Assembly: GCF_000150275.1 (NCBI RefSeq)
Contig: NW_002060943.1
Location: 11,594,878-11,658,877, forward strand
Origin: Trichoplax adhaerens
Taxonomy: Eukaryota > Placozoa > Uniplacotomia > Trichoplacea > Trichoplacidae
Direction of reading: 5' to 3'
DNA: 64,000 nt
Shown in pieces: positions 27,850 through 39,807 of the stretch (positions are counted from its first letter, which is position 1; every line of letters begins with the position of its first letter). Below the pieces are notes generated by a model, which ran no database searches, was not told where the DNA came from, and saw only the letters and a list, made by a program, of their open reading frames with translations. A program made the translations under genes and the position numbers.

Positions 27850-30800
27850 TCAAACCTCCACTTCTGTATCACTCAATTTATTTATGCGCTCAGGATCGCT
27901 GTAAGCTTTTGAGATATGGATAATTCTAGATATCATAACTTGTTGGTCATGAACCAGAGTAAAGGATGCAATTAAGAAACAGCCACAGCCAATGATACAT
28001 AAAAATGGGCTAGCCATCATTGCATATCTTAATGCATATGATTGAGAAACAGGATCCTTGCTTGTCGTTATACTATCTGCTATCTAAATAGTGTAAAATG
28101 TAATAATCATAGTACACGTACACAGCCTTTAGTTAAGTTATTTGTGCATTAAGATAAGAAATTAAATTTTACTTTTAATTACATTTATAATGACTTACAG
28201 CACCAATAACGTATGGGCTAAATGCATCTCCGAATAAATGTGAGATTGTTATTTGGAAGGCTTGAGCAGTAGATCGTCGAGCTGGGATAATAGTATACTA
28301 TTCAAAGGAGAGATAGATAATCGATAACAATAAATAAACTATACGATGAAGATATGGGCTGAAACTACAGCCAAATATTAGGTATAAAAAATTAATGTTG
28401 TGAATTGAGGAAGGATAGTCTAAACTTACTAATACTATATCTAGAATTGGTGTCCATACCATACATAAAAACATAAACGTTACAAAAATAATAGCCTAAA
28501 TACATGAAGAAGAAAAAATGTTGTATGATTAGGACAGAATTATTTGATAGGATACAGGTACGATTAGTCTAATAGTTTGGCGATTAAATAAAGCACCCAA
28601 GTTAATGCCATATTATATGAAATCAGTATTGAAACTGCATAGATGCAAATTCCTGAGGCACCAGATGCTATTGCGCATAGGATAACATCAGCACATTGAT
28701 ATCCATGTTTTTTTGCCCATCTAGTTATCTCAGCGCCAAGCATCGTTCCCACAATACCGGATATGCAAAGAACGAGACCAAAAATTGAACCGATCCTTTC
28801 GGCAACATCAAGAAAATTAGGCTAATTTTAGCATCTAGTTTATAAGGACCTTAAAATTTATTTTTATAATTATGAATGCTGATTGTTATACTGTATAAAC
28901 ATAAAGCCTTTCTTTCTAATATGACTCATTGCGTTTAGTATTTAGTAAAAAAAAATAGTAAGTTAAGATCACACTAAATAACATACGTTGATAAGTTTGC
29001 TGTTCCTTTCGAGCTAATAACTACATAAAATATAATAGAAGGTCCCCAAAATGCCATTACTCCAGTAGCAAATAGTTGGCATGTAAATCCTATAGTTGTC
29101 CATATAAAAGTCTTTCTATGGGAATATTCAAAATTTAAACAATTTTCAAATTACTGGTAAAATGTAGTAGGAATGCAAATATGATTTGATAATATGAAGA
29201 ATTAGGTATGCAAGTTAGACTAATTTGCATAAATTCAATCAATTTCAAGGCAATAAGCCATAAGAACTTTGCTGTCTGCAACTAGATTAGACGCAATTAA
29301 TCAGTACTTATTAGTTATATATCAATCATTCATGCAATTCTATTCAATACATGAAATCAAAAAGACATAAGCTTTTCTTTAAATGATTTATAGATAAGAT
29401 ATTAAATATTCTAAATGGGAAACATGAATTGAATGGTCATGATTTCTTGCACACTTGATTCAATTTACATTCGATAGCTCATGACTTACGTCATAATAAT
29501 ATCGATGATATCTTCTTTAAGTGATGTTGGTTTTATTCCATGACCGCTTTTTGAAATTTGCCCTCTGATATCAGCTTCACCATGAGGAGGATTAGCGTTA
29601 AATAGTGCACAAACAATTGCGGCTGCACCTCCTATACAAGGAGCAATCTAAAAGAATTTTTTATAATAAAGTTCAATACTTTTGACTAGATTCATCAATG
29701 TACATATATTTGGAATATAGTTTCAATTTTTGTAAAGGTTGTAGTCATTTTCTGGAGCTCTACTCTTTTTGAAATTAAATTTTATGATTATAAGAATCAT
29801 CACTTACGGTTAATCAAGCTCGTATCATCATTAATGTCAAATAATATGGACTAGGTGTACTTTATATCTAGTAGTCAATGCAAATAGCCATCCTATTAAA
29901 TTATCGTCTACTCACTCGAAATGCTGCTCTCCAAGAATGAGTGGCTAGATTCACCGTAGTTCCTGTCCAATAACCTAAACCACTGTTGACAATAGTGTGG
30001 CATGGATATTTAATATAGAATTATCAATGTCCGTTAAAATTGACCCATATTTAGTATCAAATTAGTATATTAATAAATTTATTACGCATTTATTTCTACC
30101 TTCCTATCGAGATGCCAAGATTAAACAAAGCTAGTATTCGTGATCGATTATCTTTCGTAAAAAGGTCTGCAAAAATGCTAGGAGCATTTGATGCAAAGCT
30201 AGCTTCTCCTATTCCGACTGTTGCTCGTAGTAGAAGTAATAACCAAAAATGCTTTGTAAGGAAACAGAGAAGATATTATTTATTTGGTATTAATGATACC
30301 AAGAATATTATTTAGAATCATGCTCAATAACCCTCCTGCTTTAAGGAGTAGCCAAGATTGCTTTAGGTATCTTAGTCAACTACAAAAATAAGGATATTAC
30401 TGGCGTGATTTGATACCAATAAATTGCCTTACTTTACTGACTGTGAATTAATTTCTTGACAAAAGGGTTGGAGTTTATTTAGTAACTGTCGCAGGCGGAA
30501 TTTTTAACTTAAAGGACTAAAATGGCTGTACTATTATTATATATCACTGTCAATTTCGTAGCTCAGTATTGTTTGAATAGTTTAGCATAGCAACTAGAAG
30601 CATCGACTACGTTATCTTTAAAGAAAATAGCTGGCGAGTGAAATTTATTATTTGCTCTAAATAATTAATTAAGTACATACTTGGCTTCCTTCCGGTATGA
30701 AGGAAGATACCATGATAACACTTGACCAAATCAGCATACCAAAAGCCATGACATGATTTCTGTTATACCGATCTCCAAGATATCCAAATATAGGAGCAAA

Positions 30801-31320
30801 AAGTAGAAAGCCACATATTGACAATGTTTGTATTAAACCTGATAGTTGATCGTCCACTTGGAAAGCACGTTTAAGGTTTGGTAAGACGCCTGCGGATTTG
30901 AATATTAAAAATCAGTTTATCAAGCACGTTAGAACTAGAGAGCATTGCATACAGTATGTAGCACAGTTCGTCTCTCTACTCAGCCTTTTACTGACAATTG
31001 CGATTATTACTTTCAAATTTAAAGTACTAACAAAATTAAAGTGGCTAATTAAATGTTTAAATATTTTATTACAAGAACTAAATTTCAACTATCATCATAT
31101 TGATGTACCCATTTAGCATGCAGAATAAAGATTTAAATCATAACCATATTAAATTTCTAAATAAATTGAAATTGACAATCTATAGGCATGAAATAAAAAT
31201 AGGAAAGATGACTAATTAATTATTGCATGAACCTGAAACTACATTACGATCCATATTGTTGGCTAAGCTCATCGTGAAACAGGTCATTACGGTAATGATA
31301 ACACGGATTTTCGTCACCAT
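27850..31320 (-). CDS. Spinster-family MFS transporter, copy A
   Basis: Ten exons on the minus strand: 31233-31320, 30681-30889, 30100-30251, 29916-29982, 29490-29647, 28987-29115, 28597-28795, 28430-28495, 28199-28297 and 27850-28083; 466 residues with all phases consistent. Spinster proteins are 12-helix major facilitator transporters of lysolipids or sphingosine-1-phosphate (SPNS1 in lysosomes, SPNS2 at the cell surface). Evidence: NNMDR in helix 1 (the usual form is NYMDR), MFS motif A as [29 protein letters not shown], and the conserved late segments [20 protein letters not shown] and [20 protein letters not shown]. It is the most divergent copy in the VGIGEAS region and in exon 6 ([11 protein letters not shown]). 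Substrate and compartment cannot be read from sequence. It converges on CCDC62. Confidence 0.92.
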
Positions 31321-34300
31321 GCTTTAAAAAGATAAAGTTCGATTTACTTTCGTATGGCTTGATTCTGTTAGTAAATGATAAGAATCCAATCACTAGAAGC
31401 TTCGGGTGACTTTTTATCTTCAAACTTGAGAGCTTTGCGGTGCTACCAGTATAATTTATTGTATATTAGATTTCTTATTGTACAATGATACTTTAGATGG
31501 TAGAAGATCTGATAAGTTAATGGCATTAAAGTAAATTTAAAGTCAGTAACAATGGAATGTTTCTGTGTTCTCCTTTTACTTTACAGGCTTACTTATCAAT
31601 GTCTTAATTAGTAATGATATATAAAAGAAAGGTTTAAATCAGGTATTGGCGTATTAAATCAATTTTATAGACAAAATCGAAAAGTTTCATGATGTATTCA
31701 TTTAATCATCGTAAACATGGTCGATCTAAGTAAATAGTATAATGCCATCTAGCTCGAAAGTGCATTGCTAGTAATAATTATTTAGAATGGAATTACTTTA
31801 AAGGTAAACATCGGTAGATTTCATCGAATCATTTACTTAAAAATTAAGGATGTCTCAAAATCAAATCTATTCTTTAACGACAATGTAGAGTAACAGCGGG
31901 TCTTGCTATAGATTCCATGTACAACTTTATCAAGCTCAAATCAATAACAACTGATACATCCTTGTTACGTCCGTTTAATAAACTATTAACTTGATTAAAG
32001 TGTGTACTGTTGCTTTAGGGATAAATTTATTTCGATTCGTGGGTTACTAGTTAATTGTTGATTAACTTAAAGGCTAATTAATAATAGCTAATAGAAGTTG
32101 CCCTATAAAGGCCGAAATAGTCAATACTAGCGAAGCAAAACTGTAAAATCAATCCAACACCAGTCTAAATGTTGTCGCTGGGAATCGAAATTTAGAATTT
32201 TTGGATATTATAATATAATGTGTAAAATCTTGCTAGGATAGATAGATTTTTAGTTTATTAACACTAACAGACGGCAAGAGTATTTTTACTAATATACTTA
32301 CAACGATGATCATGAAGTCAACAGAGCACTATAAATTCTTCTAAGTTGCATTTTGTAAAGTGAATGATTTCGTTAAATGTCGGTAAGATATATAGAGTGC
32401 TAATAAAGTTTTACTGATACCTTATCACTTTTCTTTATTCGTTTTGGGCATTTTCAAACTGACTACTGCATATGCAAACAAATCTTTAGAATACGATTAA
32501 AACTAATTAAATCATGTATTATTTAATTATGAAATTAAAACGTCTAGCCTTTCTATTCTATGCGTTTGATGATCTATTCGGAACTGTATGTCTTGTGTCC
32601 AATATTATAATTTTGATCTAAAGACGGTAAGACTAATAACAGATTTACTGGCTTTTATTAGTGTAACTCAAATATTTGCAATTACGTGACCGCTATCACG
32701 AATTGAATAATTTATAATCTATTTTGTTATCTTTATACAAATAATTCAAGTTGCCCCGCAGAGGCGCTATGTTCTCGCTTCTGCCCATGAGCCCATTACT
32801 GTATCTATGACTATGTTCATTATTTTTATACTCCATTCTGTGTCTCCTGAACAATTGAGAGTTGATTTGCAGTAGCAGCATATTAAAAATAATGCACTGA
32901 TTTTATATTAAACATAAATATCTGGATGGTGTCGTATTACAGGTTATGAAATTGTAATGTACAAAATTAAATTGATATTTCTTATTTTAATCAAGCGTTT
33001 ATATTCTATGTTTTGGTTCTTACACGCGTAGGCTAGTTATAATACAGTCTAAAATATATAGAATCGAACATTTTTGGAGGCAAAATACCGTTTACATTAA
33101 TTCTTTGTAAATAAATATTGAGTATTAAGAGAACTTTAGAGACGCTCAGTATAATGCTACATAAAACAACAATTCAGAGATGCCTCGTTTTCTGCCTTAT
33201 TTTTGCGATACTGTTGGGTCTAAGATACAACACGAGTATGAGGTAAATTATATATTTGTCGTCCTGCTGATTATATGTCTTAACAGACTTTAAACTGAGA
33301 CACTTAATAAATTTAGAAAAAAGGCAATGATATAATTTTATAATACTGCACCGCTCTTGAAAGTGTATGAATTTATTCTGCTTGGGGATATTTTAAAATA
33401 GGTACGGTATTGTCTCCTCATTTAAGGTAAGACTTCGATAGATGCCGACAGAGTTGGATATAATTTATATATTCTGTGCTAATCTTTAAGTTCAGAAGTT
33501 ATTGCCGTTTCAGATATGCGTTTATTCTGTAATCAAATGATGGTAATTAAAGATGCAAGTAGGAAATGAATTTAATGTTTGAATAATTTGATATGTACGA
33601 GTATAATTTGTACTGAACGAATCAGACGTCAAATGCTGTGAATCTTTCCATCTGCAGCACAGTTTGGTAGCTACCGTAGATTTCATATTTAGTAATTAAA
33701 ATGGCTGCATAGCATCATTTCTGGGGCACTGTATGGGTAAATTATTGAGAGGGTAAAATAGAGGGTGAAGTAAATTTCTGTAGTTCCTTTCGGTCTATTT
33801 TGATCGCAACGTTTTAGGATCATCAGGACTGCAATTGGATTACCATATATATCAGTGACTAAGTTTAGGCTTTTAGTTTTACACTTTAATTATGGTCAAC
33901 CACGAAGCATTCATAAGTCGAAGTGAGCCAGCATTTTATTTTCATTGTTCGATCTAAATGACTGAGATAGTGATATTATTCGCTATTTTGCATTGTTAGA
34001 AATACATCACTAGAATATGAGAAACTTTATCTCATATGAAGTGCCAAATTCTTTCTTTACGATTGAGTTGATAAATTCTTTTATGAATAAACAGCTATAA
34101 TGATGTAATATTAGGTTATCATTAGAATTTTAACTAAAAAAATAGGAAATTTCTATACAGAAGACGATATTACTGTTATGATAACGAATAAATTTAATAT
34201 ATTCAGTTATGACATTTTATTATAAGCCAAAAGTTCCAGCGTCGCTTTGATTGATTCGTTATGATATGGCTTTAAGATCGTAAGAAATGATTTTTAAAGA

Positions 34301-34972
34301 TACTATGGTAACCGAAAAAGGGCACCTTTGACTTTTGACTACATTGAAATAATTAAAGATATTTACAAAGCTAGCTATGTGACTGAATCTGGCTGAATGG
34401 GCTTTACTCTATTGCTTTATATAAAATGTTCGGTAATTATTTGATTCAACAATAAGTAAGTTCTTTCATTTAAACAAGTATATAAAATTTGTAACTTTTA
34501 ATATAGAAGTACAGTATATACCAAACATTTGCAAGGCCTATGTTAAAATATTTGTGTGCGATTATCTTTTATATATTATTATTTAAATATACCCGTATGT
34601 CGCGAACACAATGTATAATTGTAATCAAATACTTCCTCGACAGCCAATGTGTTAATTTTTCAAAAAATAAAATATTTACTTTTAAGATAGACTTTAAAGT
34701 TGATTTGCATATAGTATTATAGCTGTTTGCCTACCAAGAAATGGCCAAAAATAGAATAGTACGGTCTTCAAACTGTCAACGAGTAGGTATGTTGCGAATT
34801 ATGCACATACCAAATCAGCACTCAATGCTCCTTTTATAACCACATAGTTTATGTAGGTTTCCAGATCAACGTAGCAAATCTTTATCGTAAAAGTGGTGTT
34901 TTCTATTGCAATGATATCGACCATTAGATATTTGTACATTAAAGTTTTTACTGAATATTTCTTTTAAAGATT
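31321..34972. other. Intergenic region between SPNS copies A and B
   Basis: 3.65 kb upstream of copy A and downstream of copy B. No exon of the SPNS family or any other recognisable gene was seen, and no GTACW array. A short GC-richer patch near 32750-32800 (CCCCGCAGAGGCGC) stands out from the AT-rich background without a clear function. Confidence 0.5.
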
Positions 34973-37937
34973 TCAACAAATGATAATGTCGACTAGTTTG
35001 TTAGTACTGACCTCCTGTAATATATCGCTATTTTCAGATACAACCTGTTGGTCATCTACTAATACATCGTTATCGCCAATAAGTCGAAGCATTTTTTCTC
35101 TATCATTTACCAGAGTTAACGATGCAAATAAATGAAAGCCGCAACCAAGCATACAAACAAATGTACAAATCAATAGAGAATATCTTAGAGCGTAGGATTG
35201 AGCAACTGGGCTTTTATTTATGGTGATTGCATCCGATATCTGTCACAACATGATGTGATAAAGATTGTTTTAAAATCTTAAATAAATCATCAAAGTAATT
35301 TCAAAAGAAGAAGATAGGCTAACCGCTCCAACAATGTAAGGACTAGCAGCATCCCCGAGTAAATGACCTACAGCAATTTGAAAGGCTTCTGCTGTTGAAC
35401 GTCTGGCAGGTGGTATAGTATACTTTATCCGCAATTGGACATGTCAACGGATAAATATTAAATGAATTTAGTTATTATACGAGGTGAGCAAATGTAGCGA
35501 TTAGGTTAAATGTTGGTGTTACTGATATATCTGCGTTGCAAGACACGTACGTAACCGCCGTTAATGCACTTACCAATAATATATCTGTAATAGGAGTGGT
35601 GAGTAAGAAAATGGCGAAGCAGCCCATGAATACGAAAACCTGCGAAAATAAACCAGATTGAACGTCTTAATTTAATATGGTTGTTGCTACACGGTATAAC
35701 TTGAACTTTAGAGTAATTTTTGCATGATAATTACCCATGCTATGACTATGCTGAATTCACCAAATACTAAACAAAGGTACAGTGATATCCCAGATGTAGC
35801 CATACCAACTGCGCATACAATAGCATCACCTTCCTTAATCACATTTTCTTTTAAATAACTTGCGGCTCCAGCGCCAGTTAATACGCCAGCTATACCACCA
35901 AAGCACAGTATTATACCAAAATATAATCCGGTTCTGATGTAGAAGTTAAAGGTAAATTTAGAAATTGCACCATGTAGCTGATCGGTGCATTTAGAAGTAG
36001 AAGTACACAATTAAATATGTTATTAGTTTTATTATTTGAGTACACACTGAAGTAGCGTAGCATGTCCAGTTATGCTAAGCTGCAGGTAATATAAAGTCGG
36101 TGCCGACCAGAATGCCAGCGCTCCTATGGTAAAAAATTGACAGGCATATCCAAGACTGGAAAGAACATAAGTCCGCCTATTTACGAGTAATTGGATATTT
36201 ATCATTTAAGGCTTGTAATGATTTTAGAAAAATAAAGAATTATTACGTTTTAAGAATTGCTTTAATATCGGTTATCCAACTAGTAGCGCGAAATCCATGC
36301 CAATTGTCGGTAACATTTGAATTTACTTCTGCATTACCGCGGGGTGGATTTTCGTTAAATAAAATACAGATTACTGCTGTTACAACTCCTATGCCGGGAG
36401 AGACCTATTTGCAGTAAATTTGAGGTTAAAAGAAACGAAATTTTGAACGTAACGTTGGTATCAGCTTTGATTATTACCAACATATCGCCGTAACTACTAC
36501 ATAACTTTCGAGTACCTAACTTAACTTACCCAGAAAGCAGCTCTCCAGGTTTTTGCAGCTTTCGCTACAAATGTTCCAACTAGAAATCCCAAAGCACTAT
36601 CAATTATCAATATGTAATCCGGGATGATTAAAAAGATTTTAGTAGTTAAATGAAACTATCATAGGAGATAGGTTATGTAATGTACTGTATGTTGCAATAA
36701 CATGTAATTATTTCTATTAAACTTGTATAAATACGGAGTTATATTTATCCTTAAGGTACGTATTGCGTTATATCAATCGCGTTACTTGAGCGATAATTTC
36801 ATATTACCTTCCAATTGGAACAGCTAGATAATATAAAGCTAGTGCAGTAGTGCGTTTTCTGTCAGTGAATAAATCAGCAATAATTGTAGGAGCAATAATA
36901 CCATAACTTGCTTCACCAATTCCGCTGCATGCACGTAATAATAGGAATAGCCAGAAATGCTTTCATAGGAAATATTAGAAATTGTATGTCTGTTAATAGC
37001 TTTAAAACTAAGTAAATACTCCAGTCGATGCATTTATGAAGCATTTTCGCACGTACTATATAATATGTGGGTATGAATAATGCTATGTTCTACTACTTGT
37101 ACTGTACGTATATCAAAAACGAGATAGTAAGCATATAATTTTATTCGAGAGAAGATGAGTTAGAATTACAATTTTGGTAGAGTTACCTGTTTACCCTTTG
37201 CCACAAATGATGAAGCAAATGTTACTGATGCCCACATAAGCAGTCCCATAGACATTAAAGTATTGCGATTAAAGCGGTCTCCCAGGAAACCAAAAACTGG
37301 AGAAAAGGTCAGATAGCTAATAATAAACACACTCTGAATAATGCCCGCCTGTCCGTTATTAAGATCGAATGCTTTCTTAATATCAGGTAGAACACCTAAT
37401 GAAATAGCAATTTTAAAATGTTACAATTATTCGTGATGAATCCAAGCATAAGTATCTTCTACAGTAGCAAGGTAGAACATGAATATTCCAGAATTAACTA
37501 ATTAACTCATAAACTAGCTCGTCTGTCTTATATTTTACGTATACATTATCAGTAATTGGAATAGCTTGACAAATAATTATATCATGTAATCGCAATTGCA
37601 AGTATTATGCTGACTAATAACTCAAGGTTGTAAATAATTGTTATGAGCTGCACCTATAGCACGTCTTATATTAATTTAATTTGATATATACGAGCTGTCC
37701 AAGTTATCTTTATCAATCGGCTGTGTGAAGTATACTGCAGTGCATAAAATTGAGTAGTGTAGATACAATAGAGTACAGTACGTCTATGTTGGTCTATTTG
37801 ATCGCATTCTATAATTTAGTTCCTAAAATTCTTGTACAATTATCTCAACCTGATACTGTCACACGGTCCATGTTGTTCAGTAAGCTCATTACTGTCAAAA
37901 CAAAGACAGTAAAGATGGTTCGTTTGCTGTTAGCCAT
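34973..37937 (-). CDS. Spinster-family MFS transporter, copy B
   Basis: Ten exons: 37850-37937, 37187-37395, 36808-36959, 36530-36596, 36247-36404, 36048-36176, 35735-35933, 35574-35639, 35324-35422 and 34973-35239; 477 residues, all phases consistent. Same family evidence as copy [13 protein letters not shown] in helix 1, [11 protein letters not shown] as motif [32 protein letters not shown] in the central loop, and [20 protein letters not shown] near the end. It is closest to copy C: the two share [17 protein letters not shown]-like exon 6 and the exon 7 core [17 protein letters not shown] possible donor GGTCAGT inside the last exon (about 35010) could allow another C-terminus. The cytosolic tail is acidic and variable. 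Confidence 0.93.
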
Positions 37938-39807
37938 CTTTTTACTTGTCGTTAATCCAAAACACTTTTCTACAAACTTCTCACAAGTTACAGTACCATC
38001 TTTACTCGTAATCGGGGACGACTGATAACTGCTGGCTCAGATTTTATTTTTATCTTTCTATCCTGTGCAATTTCAATTTTGGCTTTCTATCTTTGTCATC
38101 TTTAAATTTGAACACAGCGATTTTGAGCAGTAGAAAGCGCTGACTTTTGATAATATCCTTCAGTAAGCTATCGTTCAGTGGAAGCTTCGGACTCTTGCGT
38201 CTTGACTACAGTACAGTACTGTACAGTGAAATTTTCCTACGCATGCAGTACAGTACAGTACAGTGCAATCTGCAGTCCTCGGAACACTACTGTATAGTGT
38301 ATACTGTATGTATGATATGCTCGATTACAGCGATATTCTGGAATTACGGGGAATATAAGCATACCCGTAGATGATAAAGTATATGAAATTCATTTTCTGT
38401 AAGTAGAACCATGGACAACTTAATATACCATCTAGAGCATAAAAAGTGGTATTTCATATCCAGGTACTGCCTCGTACAACAATGCCTAATAACAAACCAT
38501 ACGGGCATTTCGTAGACTATGATTCGTATGTCTATCATGATGTTTATACGATACGAAACTTTGTGTATAGTAGATTTGCGCTAATAAATGGGGTTATACT
38601 TCACGCTTTAGCGATTTCCGTTCTATCCTAACCGCAAATGCCATATCGACCTTACTAAGTTGGGTAATGATAAAATTGTTGTTAGTAGAAGCTAACAATA
38701 TCGGAATACTCGTAGATCATTCACCTACTTAAGGGGTTTACAGTAAACTTTACACTTTAAAAGTATGGTATATCTGCACCGTATAACACATGTTATACAG
38801 TTATAGTATATAGTATAAGGCCAAAATCTACGTCTTAATACTGTGATTTCGGAGATGCAATGTAAAAGTAATATGATACTGGTACAGTACTGAACTCTAT
38901 TCGAATAATGTAACGTAACGTAGGGCAGCTTCAATTACTGGTCGATTTTTCCTTAAGTTAACCACACATCGATATACGATCTACCATGCATTGTACAACT
39001 TTTTATTGATAATTGTAATGTATATTTGGTATACGGTCTTGTAACACACTGCCGATATAAGTATAAAGTCTAAAATGGAATTACAATTATAGGTTATAGT
39101 TGGTATTGCATAAATGCTAGTAGAAAGCCAATCCAAATAGTAAAAATATTATCGTTACAGAATATTTGTTAGTTAGTTGTACTTGATCTATAAATTTCAG
39201 CTGATGACTATAGATTGTTGTTCGCATAAATACTATAATAGAATCTTCTAATTTGAGATTTCTTAATAACGCGAGAGCAATTCGTAGAATAGTCGTAACT
39301 TTATAACAACTTCAGATCGGCTAGATGATAAATAGATTAATAATTGGAAGGAAATAAATTTCTAGATATAACAGCATAAAATATTGACTATTATTTGAAA
39401 ATGACAATGGATATTACCTAGCAATCAGTACTTTCCATATATATTTTCTATGATTTATATAACTTATCAGCAGCGATCAACAATTTTACCTGCTAATACT
39501 TCTGTTTATTTTTAACATGCACATATAACAGTAGTATCGCCATTTTTCTCCATTGATTACTATTTACAATGAGGCGCTGTAGATTTTTATAATTAATAAA
39601 ATCCATGAATAGCAATTAAACAACCTTCAGTGAAATTGGAAAATTTTTAGCCATTATCTACATATGTAAATTACATTATTTTACGATTGATTTTCTCTTT
39701 AATTCTGCCATTTCGACGATTACACTGCTTTAAAATCATTAGCAACATATACCATCATAGAATACACTTCCATGAAGTTTCATCATAAATGTGGAGGTTT
39801 CTGAGAA
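37938..39807. other. Intergenic region between SPNS copies B and C
   Basis: Upstream of copy B and downstream of copy C. It contains one GTACW array (38207-38310). The plus frame 38446-38631 is open and slightly less AT-rich but has no family resemblance or splice context that I trust. Nothing else recognised. Confidence 0.5.
38207..38310. repeat. GTACW pentamer array upstream of SPNS copy B
   Basis: Two runs of GTACA/GTACT units (38207-38230 and 38245-38310, the second degenerate) about 270 bases beyond the copy B start codon. Confidence 0.8.

Noticed and set aside
30898-31116. 72-codon plus-strand frame opposite SPNS copy A
   Set aside because: It lies in intron 1 of copy A on the other strand and has no coding features.
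38446-38631. 61-codon plus-strand frame between SPNS B and C
   Set aside because: Looked protein-like in composition, but no family match, start context or splice partner.
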